Shown piece after piece: positions 10,185 to 21,500 of a stretch of 64,000 bases of DNA. The stretch is from Acanthaster planci (taxonomy: Eukaryota; Echinodermata; Asteroidea; Valvatida; Acanthasteridae), in NCBI RefSeq assembly GCF_001949145.1, contig NW_019091430.1, positions 1,065,907 through 1,129,906 of the forward strand. Direction: 5' to 3'. A program made the position numbers and the translations under genes. The notes beneath the pieces are model-generated. The model was not told the DNA's origin. It searched no databases and saw only the letters and a program-made list of their open reading frames with translations. How positions within the stretch are numbered: position 1 is the first letter of the stretch; the number at the start of each line of letters is the position of its first letter.

Positions 10185-11925
10185 TTCTGCCTTAATCTTT
10201 AAGTTTAAAACAGGGAAAGATGGCGCACTTTGTTAAACAAAGCTATTGACCTGACAGGGATTTCAACCTGCAAACATCAAGAAATAGCAGCAGTGATCTA
10301 CATGTACATGTACCTACATGTAATGAGCTCCAGTACCAAGCTGACTTTATAATTATCAAGTGTGACATATATCAACAAACTTCACCCAAAATCATTGGCT
10401 ATAATGAAAAAGTCATGTCACTGTTTACCACCGAGGCTGTTTGGGCAGCCACTGATGTTATGGATGTGCTTAGATGTACATTTAACTTGCTCTCTTCATT
10501 TATTTTCTATTTCACTTCACAGAACAACCCATTACATCCGGAAAGCCTGACAATCATCTTTGAATATGGAAGCGCTGTATGCCTAAGATTTCATCTCCTT
10601 AATATTTTGGCCTAAGGGACTACAACTAGAAACACTTTAATTTACCAGATGCAAAGGTTTTTTAGGGAAGACAATAAAATGAAACTGAAAGTAACATTCA
10701 CTTCTAAACTCAAGTCAGCCGAGTTCTGTCCAAATGGGTCGGTAATGTACAAGTACATGCAGCTACAGAGCAGTGAAGCTTCAGAGAAACAAAGATTTTG
10801 CTGTGAGGTGATAGTGTTGATGATAAATTTCATGCTTACACGTATATTCTTTCCAACAGTGCCTCTGGAAATTAAAAGTTACAAGTTCAACAAAAAATAA
10901 AAAATCTCAACATTTGATTTTTTTTTCATTTGGCCAAGAAAGAGGGAAAAGCCAGTGGACTGGTAAAACAAACATGACAAGGTGTGGCCCTGGTAGAAAA
11001 TATACATTGTATTCCAGCGAGATAATCAACTCACCAAAACTGAATAACATGTAAAATAAAATGAAACAAAAATTAAAGCATGGATTTGTTGTGACCTAGT
11101 TTTACATTGCTTGCATTATACAACAAGCTATATACACTGTAGTGGGGACCCTGGAGAATACAAGTAACAAGAAGCCGGGAAAACACCACATAAGAAAAAT
11201 ATTTCAAAAAATAAAGACTGCTTCACTTTTTTTTTGACGTACGTGAACTGAAAAGAGCACTTTTAAACATTCCAAATTGACCTAGCATTTCTGGACAAGT
11301 GAGGGCACTTTTCTTTTGATATAAATCAACAAAGACATGGTTCAAATTGCATGTTTTCATGTTCAACTCGTGAAATCCAAATTTGCTCTCTGAAAACATT
11401 TCTGGAGAAAGCTTGCTTGCTTGCTTCTTGACATATACTTACACAATAAATTGCCAAAGGAAATGAAATCTACGAGAGCAATGTTTAAAAGTCTAGAAAT
11501 TTTCTGTGCCCAAATCAGTGCAACAGTGAGGCTTGTGCCTTGGATGACATCATAGTTTTGCTCAGGAATATGCAAATGGATTAGCATAAGAACAGAAAAG
11601 CTCCAAATATGGGTTAAATGATAAATTGAAACCCAGAGGTGCAATTTCAAGGGTTGTAGTACAATTTAGTAAAATATTTCTATTTCACAGTCCCTTTAAC
11701 AAAAACTTGGAACCAGTTCCAAATCCAAGCTCCTGTAGGATCCAATCAAAAGGTGTCAAGGTACCAGACCACACAACCACAATTTGAGTTCTCTAACATT
11801 TGCAATCATAATCACAGGCTTATTTTCAAATGAACTGACCGTGAATTCTTCATCAAATGGCATAATGGTCATCACTTGTACAACAAACAATTGCTAGGCT
11901 TTTTGCCATTTACACAGATGTATAC
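10185..11925. other. Upstream flank of the MINDY-like gene; no gene seen
   Basis: Probable 5' leader or intron next to 10184. The rest is AT-rich with poly-T tracts and no convincing exon. Around 11,380-11,650 a block (AGTGCAACAGTGAGG, ATGACATCAT, ATATGCAAAT) is a diverged relative of 26,560-26,810. Confidence 0.4.
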
Positions 11926-12150
11926 GGGTAATTCCAGAAATTAGGGGTCCAAAAGAGTGCCATTTTTGTGTCCCTGTTACATCTGACATTTGTAATTTGA
12001 CACGGAAATATCACTGGAATTAATTTCAGACTAGTACTATTTGTTTGGTAGGTAATTTGCATTAATTCATCATTCTTGGAAATGAGAAAATGTGTTCTGA
12101 ACTTACAAAATCATATGTCATATGTGACAGGGACAAGAAAAAAAAGCTTT
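11926..12150. repeat. Diverged copy of the GGGTCATT element family
   Basis: Begins GGGTAATTCCAGAAATTAGG and contains GTCCCTGTTACATCTGACAT and, on the far side, GTGACAGGGAC. This is the same layout as the intact element at 13382-13632. The right end is decayed. Confidence 0.5.
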
Positions 12151-12514
12151 GAGGGCTTGGCTCCTACTAACCCAATGACATCCCCTTTCAACTATGGACA
12201 TTATACGTGTACTGTTGCCATTAATACCAACTGGCATACATAATGCATACAATTACTAAATATCATGTTTGCAAATTTTAAAATAAAAAATGTCAGATTT
12301 CTCACTTCTTAAAATCTACAATGGTTTCAAAAAATCATTTCTGTGATCAATATGTCTTGCGCTGAGATACAATGTACCGGTACAAGTACGTGTAGCTTAC
12401 TTGCTGTCCAAATGCACCATTTCCCTCTTTATTTTGCCAGATTCTTGGAACTTTCCACAAGCTTCTTACTGTAAGTAGTGACCTTATAACACATAATGCA
12501 GGTATCTAGCTTAA

Positions 12515-13084
12515 CCACTTGCTGCTGGGGGAACCCCGTTTCGATTACCATGGGTTTATACACAGAGCCGGGGTGCCCGAAATGGGACAAAAGAGCTGGT
12601 CCGTGTAACAAAAGAGCGTACTCGGAACGAAAGACCTGCTGCTGGGAATTGCCATCATTTTTCGGCTTGCATTTTTCGAAGGTAATCCTTTACTGTTTTC
12701 AAACAGTACACCACTGTTTTGGGCACTGTGCACCCGCAAATTAACCCCACAGACAAAAGTGCTCCAGAGCCCCATTGATGAGTGACACAGCATCTCTGCA
12801 TGCTAATCCAGCCACGTTTGAAAACACGCCACTCACATTCACTGGGGACAAAAGAAATTATGCAAAACCTCACAATTCTGGGCACTCTTTACAGGGCAGC
12901 AGGCTTGGCTGAAATCTTCAGGAGTCAATGAAGATTGCCTGTCAGCTTAGAATAGCCACCAAGCAGTCATTTGTGTGGGTGTAAACGTCCATTAAATTAA
13001 ATTAAGAATTTTTGAAGAATTTTGAAAACTGAAAATCTCCCGTTTGTATGTACTGCATTTTTAAAAGCACCCAGCAGCAAGTGG
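12515..13084. mobile_element. piggyBac-like non-autonomous element, copy 1
   Basis: 570 bp with inverted ends CCACTTGCTGCTGGG and CCCAGCAGCAAGTGG. TTAA (12511-12514) precedes it and ATAA, a decayed TTAA, follows. TTAA targets and CC-starting ends are the hallmark of piggyBac elements. No transposase is encoded. It is near-identical in length to the 572-bp copy at 15380. Confidence 0.82.
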
Positions 13085-13381
13085 ATAATGATGTATAGGT
13101 CATGTACAGTAGTTCTTGGTGTAACATGCATCATGCATATTCATGAATTTTTTTTTTTGCAAACGAGACAGCACCTCATGCACTGTAAATGTATATTCAT
13201 TAAGCTGTTAGTTATGTAAATGGTGGGTGTTCTTCTTTAAAAGAGACAACTAAAGCCAGACACCATAAGACTGGCCTTAGTTAGTTTGCGTAAATAATGC
13301 GTGTGGTGCAGGACTCTTTGCCTGCAACAATGACAGATGTCCATCGGGTCACATGGCCTATTGTCACGGAACAATGGCAGA

Positions 13382-13632
13382 TGGGTCATTCTATAAATTT
13401 GGGGTGCAGGTTTTTCCCTTCCCAGTTACGTCTAGCATATGATTTTTTTAATATTTAGAACTCACTGTTTAATTTCAAAGTACTGCAAATAACCCTGCCA
13501 AATAAATAACAATAGTTTGAAATCAATTTCAGTGATACATCCTTTGTCAAACATGTCAGATGGTATACATGTCAGAGGTAACAGGGACGGAAAAATGTCA
13601 CACTTTGGACCCCAAATTTATAGAATGACCCA
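13382..13632. mobile_element. MITE with perfect 24-bp terminal inverted repeats
   Basis: 251 bp. The left end (13382-13405, starting TGGGTCATTCTATAAATTTG) is the exact reverse complement of the right end (13609-13632). The flanks on both sides share GTCCATC.GGTCAC (near 13339 and 13648), so the insertion may sit inside a local duplication. There is no coding capacity. Confidence 0.8.
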
Positions 13633-13879
13633 TACATGTACAGTATGTCCATCAGGTCACGTGGCCCAGTGTGAGGTTGGAGTGCTGCAATGGTAATTTA
13701 AAAAGAAAAAGGCATTCAGAGGGAAAAGAGACAGGCAAGGTATGGTAATTGAAGAAAAAGCTGGGTATCTGCAACGTTAGTCACAGGGTACACACTATGC
13801 CAGAACCATGCGTTATGACGTGGTTCATTACATACTCCATTGCACAATGTGTGACGAACCCCGCAGTCGTTATGTTTTT

Positions 13880-14000
13880 TTTTACAAGCCTTAAAGATAG
13901 ACATGTACAACTCCTTATAGCAAAGTCTTGGCTATTTTGATCATGCAAACTGACTCTGCCATCACAAATATTTGCACAAGATTTCATACTTCTTGATGAG
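13880..14000 (-). repeat. Dispersed repeat shared with 16170-16300
   Basis: On the minus strand this reads AAATCTTGTG, GTGATGGCAGAGT, GATCAAAATAGCCAA, CTTTGCTATA and TGTCTATCT. The same order appears on the plus strand at 16170-16300 with small changes. Confidence 0.55.
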
Positions 14001-14402
14001 GTTAGATATCTGCTGGTAAGGCTTATTCACCTTATACAATCTATCTCCTGAAAATGTTTAAATGCTGAAGTATTTTGTCCATTCACACCACAGATCGACA
14101 GCATGCACTCTCTAATCGTTGTCAGCAGCAATGCAGGACCTATCATTTTATTATTGTTCCCCCATCACTCAAAAATGAAAGCCATGCTATGATTTGCCTA
14201 ATCGCATCTGTACTATTGACCATCCATTCACCATTTAAGGAGGTATAAAAGATGAATAAACCTCCAAGTAGACACCTAACTGTAGAGGTGTGCATCAGAA
14301 GTCAGAGACTGTCCGTCAACCCAGAGCAGTCCCTGTATTTAGAGACAAAACCAGACCCATTGAAGAGAGAGTGTCTCCTCTAAGGGGCACATTTTTTCCA
14401 AG

Positions 14403-14774
14403 TGGGCTTGTTACGCCCCAACTATACCATACATGTATGTCCCAACTATAGTTGGGCTCGTCCCAACTAGAGTGCTACAGTTGGGCCGGCCCAACTACAG
14501 CAGAGAGGTCCCGTGTGCATGATGTGCCCAGCATGTGCCAAAGTCATATTGTTTACAAATGTCATGTCACTGGTCATAGGGCTAGATGAACAGATGAAGT
14601 GCCTCATTTCAGATGAATTGTGTCAAGTGTGAGACACATTGACTTGGATAATGTTAAGACATTTCCCACAGACATTGGTCGACAATAGTTGGGCCGGCCC
14701 AACGGCAGCACAACAGTTGGGACTGTCCCAACTATAGTTGGAACTTATGCTATAGTTGGAGTGTAACAGGCTTA
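14403..14774. mobile_element. MITE built of AGTTGGG/CCCAACT palindromes
   Basis: About 372 bp with inverted ends (TGGGCTTGTTAC at left, GTAACAGGCTTA at right). Both flanking zones carry repeated palindromes: CCCAACTATAGTTGGG twice in near-perfect form and AGTTGGGCCGGCCCAACT at 14479-14496 with a near copy at 14687-14703. The centre (about 14,500-14,680) is unrelated. Confidence 0.75.
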
Positions 14775-14904
14775 GATAAAAAAATCCACATGCTATAATC
14801 AGTTCCCCCTCCATATTTTCTATTCGCATACAGGTAAGTTATTTTAAGTTTAAATGCAATTTGTATCATGTCACCCAATTTACTGTACATAAAAACAGTG
14901 GGGG

Positions 14905-15190
14905 GGGATGTGGCCAAGTGGTTAGGGTCTGTGGCTTCCAACCATAGGGTTGGAGGTTCGAATCCAGCTGCTGGCAGTATGTTGTGGCCCTTGGCAAGCC
15001 ACTTCACTCCTGCTTGCCTCTCTCCACCTAGGAGTATAAATGGGTACCAGCATTAGCTGGGGAATCAACATGCGATGGACTGGCATCCCATCCAGGGGGA
15101 ATAGAAGTTGTTTTATGCCAAGGAAACCAGAGATACACACAGGCCTGATGAGCCAGATTGGCTCCGACCAGACCTGCTTTTTGGCTACAC
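14905..15190 (+). repeat. tRNA-derived SINE
   Basis: A box TGGCCAAGTGG (14911-14921) and B box GGTTCGAATCC (14955-14965) at tRNA-like spacing. A tRNA-unrelated body follows with CCTTGGCAAGCCACTTCACT and AGTATAAATGGGTACCAGC, a common layout in marine invertebrate SINEs. The tRNA part will not fold into a proper gene, so it is not called a tRNA. Confidence 0.85.
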
Positions 15191-15379
15191 TGTACATGTA
15201 CAAGTAAGGGACTGATATTCAGGAAAACTTTTTCATGTGGTCTTTTGAACTCTTTTCTCTGCCCTTTGTGTTCCATTGCAGACTCCTGCTTGTAGTGTTA
15301 GAAGTAAACAGTAGACTTTTTAAAAAATGAGACGACAGCCTATTGTATTTCCTTCAGCTGAATCCAGTTATAGCATTAA

Positions 15380-15951
15380 CCACTTGCTGCCGGGGGACCC
15401 GTTTTCGAGCACATAGGCTTTATGCACGAAGCCAGGACAAAAGAGCTGGGCCTTCTAACAAAAGACCATGCTCCGCACAAAAGACTGAGCTGCTGGGCAT
15501 TGCAACATTTTTTCTCTCTCAATAGTGGAGATAATCCAGCCTTGTTTTGAAACAGTATACAACGGTTTTGGGCATTTAGTGTGAACGGATTACCACCGGG
15601 GACAAAAGCACTCCACTGCCGCAGCGATGAGCCACACAGCACTGCTGCACGCTAATCTGGCCCCTATTGAAAAAAGGGCAGCAGCGCATTGTGCTAGGTT
15701 CGTGAACAAAAGAAAGTTATATAACATCGCACAATCTGGGCTCTTTTTACAAGGCTGCAGGTCTGGCTGAAATACTCGGTCGTCAATAGATTTTGTCTGT
15801 CAGGCTATAGAGGCCACCAGACAGTAATTCATGTGGGTGTAAATGTCCATTAACTGAAATGATGAATTTTTGAAGATTTTTGAAAACTGAAAATCTTGAA
15901 ATTTGCCCGTATGTGTGCACTACACTTTTCAAACCACCCGGCAGCGTGTGG
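15380..15951. mobile_element. piggyBac-like non-autonomous element, copy 2
   Basis: 572 bp with inverted ends CCACTTGCTGCCGGG and CCCGGCAGCGTGTGG. Intact TTAA lies on both sides (15376-15379 and 15952-15955). It is collinear with copy 1, sharing GACAAAAGAGCTGG, CCACTG..G...TGAG.CACACAGCA and the end block TTTTTGAAAACTGAAAATCT. Confidence 0.88.
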
Positions 15952-16169
15952 TTAAAAGGATCCCCAGGGCAATGCTAGGATCCCCAGGGACCACTGGAAA
16001 AGAAGTGTCCTTGTTTGGGGAGACATTCTCTCTTTCAGGGGGGGGAATGATTTTTATCCCCGAATATTATTTTAATAAAGAGACTTCTCTCACTTTCAGA
16101 GCAGTTTCTGAGTTGTGATGTGCACCCGTACTGTCTAATGTTAACATGTGTCTCACATCGTCAAAAGAT

Positions 16170-16300
16170 TATGCTGGCTAGGCCGGTGAAGTCTTGTGGT
16201 GGCAACGTTTGTGATGCCAGAGTAAATTGGAATAATCAAAATAGCCAATACTTTACTATAGTGAGTCATACCTGTCTATCTACAATGCTTGTTACAGTTC
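16170..16300 (+). repeat. Dispersed repeat shared with 13880-14000
   Basis: Plus-strand counterpart of the block at 13880-14000, with GTGATGCCAGAGT, AATCAAAATAGCCAA and CATACCTGTCTATCT in the same order. Confidence 0.55.
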
Positions 16301-16323
16301 TGGGAGTACGTTTAGCAAGGCTT

Positions 16324-16986
16324 GGTACCATGGACGTCGGACAAGTCGACTGTTTACCAATTCAATTCCGCACAACTTGACTGTTGGTACAACTCGACCA
16401 TTTACAAAGTCGTCCATTATGACAACTCATCACTGAACATGATCGGATGAGGGGCACTTAGCATAAATTGTAGATCAATGTGTTTTGGCAAGTTTGTGTG
16501 TGTCACATTATTATGTTGTAACTCGACTTGCCGGGCATAACGTGCACAGAAGCCTGGTGATGCAGCATACACAGGACTGGTGGGCAGAGCGTGCTGAGTT
16601 TGCATTAGGCCTACTAGATCAACACCCTAAGACTTGGATTAAATTCAAAAACACATACTTATAGGATCCTAAACCACCATCTCTAAGTCACACAGACATG
16701 ACGGAGTTCTCTAAGTAAAACAGTCCACTAACTTAAACAAAATAGTAGTAGTCCTAGCCTAAGCCCAAAAATTAACAAGTCAACAGTGACCATAATGATG
16801 ACCGGCAACGTGAACATGTCTCGATTGAGGACTATAATATGATGGTTAAGTTCAAGTTGTCTGTCCATTCATGCCATTTGAGGCATACTGTAAATGGTCG
16901 AGTTGTCCCACTGGCCGAGTTGTCTCAACTGTTGAGTTGTCCTGGGTAAAGTTGTCAAACGGTTGAGTTGTCCGAGCCCCAGTACC
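16324..16986. mobile_element. Iteron-bearing DNA element, copy 1
   Basis: About 663 bp. The left zone (16,324-16,430) repeats a GACAACTTGACTGTTTA-like motif four or five times. The right zone (16,880-16,975) repeats its reverse complement, GTCGAGTTGTCC. The outermost sequence GGTAC...CGGACAA is shared inverted. No transposase is visible. The layout suggests subterminal transposase-binding sites. Confidence 0.7.
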
Positions 16987-17149
16987 GTAGGCCTACATAT
17001 CACAACTGGTCAATGCCTTGGAATGCGCTGTGATCGACTGAAGTCTGACGCGTCTACATGTACACAGTACATACATACATGTACATGTCTTCAGTAGTCA
17101 GGTAGTGAGTGGTCCATTATTAGCTAGGTCTACGTGAAAGAAATTCCCA

Positions 17150-17345
17150 CACCAAAAACAACCGATTTACTTAATTCTAGAGCGTTACTGAAAGATCACC
17201 TTCGACTCTCCTTCAATCGTTGCTAAGAAAAAGAGTTTTCCCGGTGCTTTCCGTAGTTTTATTGCTATCTAGCGACCACCAGTAGGGCCATAGTCACTTG
17301 AAGTGACGTAATCGCGCCTGAACCCTATTAAAGTTTCGTCTCAAT
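17150..17345 (-). promoter_or_regulatory. Possible promoter-like patch
   Basis: More CpG than its surroundings, with TTACGTCACTTC on the minus strand (a CRE/ATF-like TTACGTCA). It could serve a minus-strand transcript leading into MINDY. No exon is proven here. Confidence 0.2.
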
Positions 17346-18132
17346 AGTACACAAAATCACCAGGTACCTGACTTCATTTTCATTCGAATTAACTATTATA
17401 AGATGGGGGGGTGGGAGAAATAAACTCTTCAGAATAAATTGATACATTTTCCCAAAAGTAAAAAGTCAATACACATTTCATTGGACCAAAAGTAACATGG
17501 TAATCTAATGATTTTCATCATATTTTGCATGCCCATAATGTACAAGTACCGCTAGAAAATGTTCATTGCCATTACCTATAGACCCTAGCTATGAAGTAGA
17601 ATATTCTCAAGGCGAAAGAAGAGCAGGGTGTCTGGTACCCAGAGTACATTGTGCGACATTGTAACAGTTTGCTTTATTGATACATACTAAATCAGACTTT
17701 ATTGGTGGTGTAAAATTCGGGATTTTGATGGGTATGTACATGTATAAATCTTCTTTGTACTTTAAATCATTCATGAATCATTTAAACATGTCTACGTTTC
17801 AAAGTGTGCCTGTTGAATGGTTTACCACAGTCCAAAACATTCTGACTAGTTAGTATAATACATGTAGTTGGATCATCTTACATTAATTATCATAACCGTT
17901 GGCGTAATTTTGAGTAGCGTAGCTATGCCTAAACATAGACCTAGTAGTAGTAGTACATGTAGCATTAGTGCAAGGACACAGTCGTGACTCATGTCACTGT
18001 CAGTCATGTCATCAGTGCTTGTTGAAGTTACTTTAGCCTAGTGTAGGCCTACCCTGTGTAGGGTGTTCATTAGCATTAGCACCCTGTTCCTATTAATAAG
18101 GAAACGTAGTCTACCTTTTCAAAACAACTTAC

Positions 18133-18366
18133 CTAAAGAAGTTGGCGGTGATGTCCTCTTTCATTATCAGACATGTCAGAAACTGAGACAAAAGAAGGAA
18201 GGACTCTTGTTTTTGAAGGAAATTATGGGGTAAAAAGGTAGCATTCATGACGCAAAGAAGACGAGCTGTGAACAAAGACGAATTATTGAATGTAGTCTGG
18301 TTCTTTGACCTGGATGAAGTTTTTTTAATGAAATTCAGTATATCCACAATGGCTGGGTCGAGTAAC
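18133..18366 (-). other. Candidate exon, unrecognised
   Basis: An open 78-codon frame on the minus strand from a possible acceptor (CAAATCTAG) to a strong donor TTTAG|GTAAGT at 18133. It encodes a Leu/Phe-rich helical sequence (MNATFLPHNFLQKQESFLLL within it) with no family I recognise. It could be an exon of an unseen gene or a 5' non-coding exon of the MINDY gene 8 kb downstream. An open frame this long can arise by chance. Confidence 0.25.
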
Positions 18367-18389
18367 TAGATTTGAAACAAAATTAGACC

Positions 18390-18465
18390 TACCCCCAGAA
18401 CTGTGGGGTTCGACGTCCACTTCGTGGGAGAGGAGCGGACGTCAGACCCCACAGTTCTGGGGGTA
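18390..18465. repeat. 76-bp perfect hairpin
   Basis: A 20-bp perfect inverted repeat, TACCCCCAGAACTGTGGGGT at 18390-18409 and its complement at 18446-18465. An inner GACGTCC/GGACGTC pair is also present. TA ends suggest a minimal MITE. A structured RNA is the other possibility. Confidence 0.7.
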
Positions 18466-18756
18466 AAACAAAATGACATGAAGTCATGATGCTGTTGTCT
18501 TTCGCCAAACTCAGGTAAAAAAGTTCTGGTTTTCTTGCTTAAATAATGTCAAAATTTATGTACTGTAAACTAGAGCTACTAGTACTAGGATTAAAGAATG
18601 AATCCTCAAGGTCTGAATGTCAGGTTAGTGTGAAAAAATAAACTTGTTTTCCTTATTTATAGGAACAGGGTGCTATGAATATCCTGTGTACTGTGTAACG
18701 TTGAACATAACGTTTGACAAGACATGGTCATGGAAGAGGCCATGGAAAGAATATTG

Positions 18757-18910
18757 GCGATTCACAATAGTGCACCTCCAAGAGTTTGCAATGCATTGGC
18801 CAATCACAACGCTCAATATCTGTCAACCCTTTCCAAATGAGCATTGAGTCGACAGATTTTGCACATTGTGATGGGCTAATGCATTGCAAATTCTTGGAAG
18901 TGCACTATTA
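18757..18910. mobile_element. Palindromic MITE, family N, copy 1
   Basis: The left arm GCGATTCACAATAGTGCACC continues AAGAGTTTGCAATGCATTGG. The right arm is its inverted copy. The same element, including its central CCAAATG.GCATTG loop, recurs at 49655-49810. Confidence 0.78.
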
Positions 18911-19839
18911 TTACAATGTAATGTGGAACACCTATATTCTGTGCTCCGTGTGTACAGACAACACTTGCATGTAGGCCTACTGCTCCTGTGCACAAACCTA
19001 CATGTATGAGACTTGTCCGATAAATCTTAAGTGTTTTCAAGTAAATGCTTCTGAATTTTCTTAGCTAAATTTCACTTTTTAGGACATTTTTATCACTTTC
19101 TGATGGCTGCTAAAGGCCTAACATTTTAATAGGGAGTTCGGTGGGTTTTTTGTTGTTTTCCGACTTGACACCACTCTCCTAATACGAAAAGGCTCTTTTT
19201 GTTTTTTTTCAATGAAAGTCAACCAATTTAGTATCATTAAAGAGCCCTTTTAAAACTGCAATTGCTGGTACATGTATGTAAGTCATATTTTTACTTTTCA
19301 ATTTGACATAGATATCGATATTTCAAAATGGAGATTTAATCTGTATCTTTTGACAGGTTTATAGACTGCATGCTACATGCAATTCCTTCTTCAGTGCACA
19401 AACATAACGAAGAAGAGTAAATTATGCTTACCTGCGTTCAACTAATCTGCAAATCACCTGCTAAATAATCCTGCAAAAGCGTACATGTACACGTATGAGT
19501 AGATCTGGGTGTCTTCTTCATGTTTTATGTGACACTTACACATGTACATGTACATGTGTATTATATTATCCACTATTGGGAAATATTAGTCACTATTAGG
19601 AAATATTAGTATTAGGAAATATATGTACATGTACTCCTGCCACGTTGTATCTTCTTCTTCGACACACTTTCTAATGACGTCTTGATAAGGAAAGTGTTTG
19701 TTCAGTATACATGCACTGGTAGATCCGTGAAAAATATGTCTTATTTCAAAGTTACATTGTTTAAATGAATAACTTGTTTGAAACCATGCAACCAGCAGAC
19801 GAGCAAGCAGGATCCCACCACGTAATACAACCCACCCTT

Positions 19840-19980
19840 TCCATCCTTTTCCACCACCCCTCCTTCCACCCCTCCCTTCCAAACCACCCTCTCCCCTGCC
19901 CACCAGCCCAATCCATCATTCCCACCACCCTCCCTTCCCCGCCCATGACCCTAAGCTGTCATCCCCCACCCACCCACATA
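19840..19980. repeat. C-rich CCACCC/CCTTCC low-complexity tract
   Basis: About 140 bp that is almost free of G on the plus strand, made of CCACCC, CCATCC and CCTTCC words. It is a purine/pyrimidine-biased tract. The frames across it are low-complexity artefacts. Confidence 0.7.
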
Positions 19981-20175
19981 TATCCCATCATTCCTCCTTG
20001 GTCCCATACAGCTTACACATTTTGTCATTGTGCAGCTGTGCATTAATTATTACATGTATGTTTGCTGTGTACTTTTTAACTCCCGATTGGCTATGCTGGG
20101 AAATACGAAGCCTTTTAATTCTTGTGTCACCGTTTCTCGCCAGCATTAAACTACCATTTTATATGTCATTCTTAA

Positions 20176-20600
20176 CCCCTTCGCGCTGGGAGGCGGCTAG
20201 ACACGCCGTAAAAATTGAGATCCTCAGCCCGCTTTTCAGCTATTATTCTCGGCCCACGCTCGAGCGAACACGGTGAAAGAAGGTAGACCCTGGCTCTTGT
20301 ATATATGGTAATTGGTCTTTGTGTGTAGCCCAGAAATGGAAAGACCGAATTTGCATCATAATCACCAGCTTCACAATCATGACAATAGTCCCCACTTTGA
20401 AAAGAGGCAACGGGAACGTGGAAGCTTGAGTAGAGCTGCATGCCACCAAACAATCAGCCTTTTCACCGTGTAATTCAAAGCGTGCAGAGCATGCAGGGCC
20501 ACAAACCGAGAATTTGCAGTTTGGCAGGTGGCCTTCATGGCCAAGCAAGGCTGGAATTCTTGGAGTCTACTTTCGGGAAGAAATTCCCGTCATCAAGGGG
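20176..20600. mobile_element. TTAA-targeting element with CCCCTT ends
   Basis: 425 bp starting CCCCTTCGCGCTGGGAG after TTAA and ending CCGTCATCAAGGGG before TTAC. The CCCCTT inverted ends plus TTAA target resemble piggyBac-type MITEs, but the sequence differs from the 12515/15380 family. GC is higher than in the flanks. No transposase. Confidence 0.55.
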
Positions 20601-21238
20601 TTACAGAGAAAAGTCCAATTTTTTTCATTGATAATGTTTTAGATGGTGTTGCAAAATACTTTTCTCCTAAAATCCATCATTTTTAGAACAAACCCAGAAA
20701 AAAAAGTTACCTGTTTTTGGTGCAAAATCTGCGAATTCTGCGACACTACCTCCAGATCGGAATGAAACAAATTTGGTATCAGTGGATAGCATGTGTCACA
20801 GACGGCATGAAAAAAATTCTTTGATAGGCCATGTGTCACAGGGGAAGGGTTATTAAGACACTTTCATGACGTCTTTCTCCAACACTGAAGCAAGATGACC
20901 ACGTCATGTGGCAAGTCTTTAAAAAATACCTCGGATGTCTGCGAAATTAAAAGGTAAAATTCACAACGTTCCAGCCAACATTTCACACCATGTGAGCCAT
21001 CAATTGAAAAAGGCAACTTCCAACTCTCCAGAAATCATTTCAAAGTTGAATTTAAGCAGCAGAAACTATTCCCGAGAATGCAAAATTTGCAGTCATTTTT
21101 CACATGCTTCCAGATACAATTTACCCATTCTGACAGAACTTGCTACATGTAATTTTAAGGGAAAATTAGTGTTGGAACTATGGAACTATGTAGTCTAGTC
21201 TACCAGTCAACTCAAGTAATCAGGTACATGTAGTGTGA

Positions 21239-21500
21239 TGTACGGATGCGGTTGTCGGACAACTTGACAATTTACTTATTCGACTTAGAACAACTTGACT
21301 GTTTAGACAACTAGACCGGTGGGACAGTGTGACTGTTTATCAAGTGGCCTGCAAAGACAAGGCATGAACATGATCATGATGGATTGTGGGACATTTAACA
21401 TATTCATGACATTTTAGATCGATCACGTAAATGTGTTTGGGAAATTTGCGTGTTTCACGTTACGTTGCGACTCACCTCGCCGGAAAAGATGTGCAGTAGT
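21239..21500. mobile_element. Iteron-bearing DNA element, truncated copy 2
   Basis: Matches the left 170-180 bp of 16324-16986: CGGACAACTTGAC, AACAACTTGACTGTTTAGAC, then GAACATGATC, ACATTTTAGATCGATCA and CTCGCCGG. The right half is missing. Confidence 0.65.

Noticed and set aside
14905-14975. tRNA gene
   Set aside because: A and B boxes are present but the sequence does not give a proper cloverleaf and continues into a SINE body.
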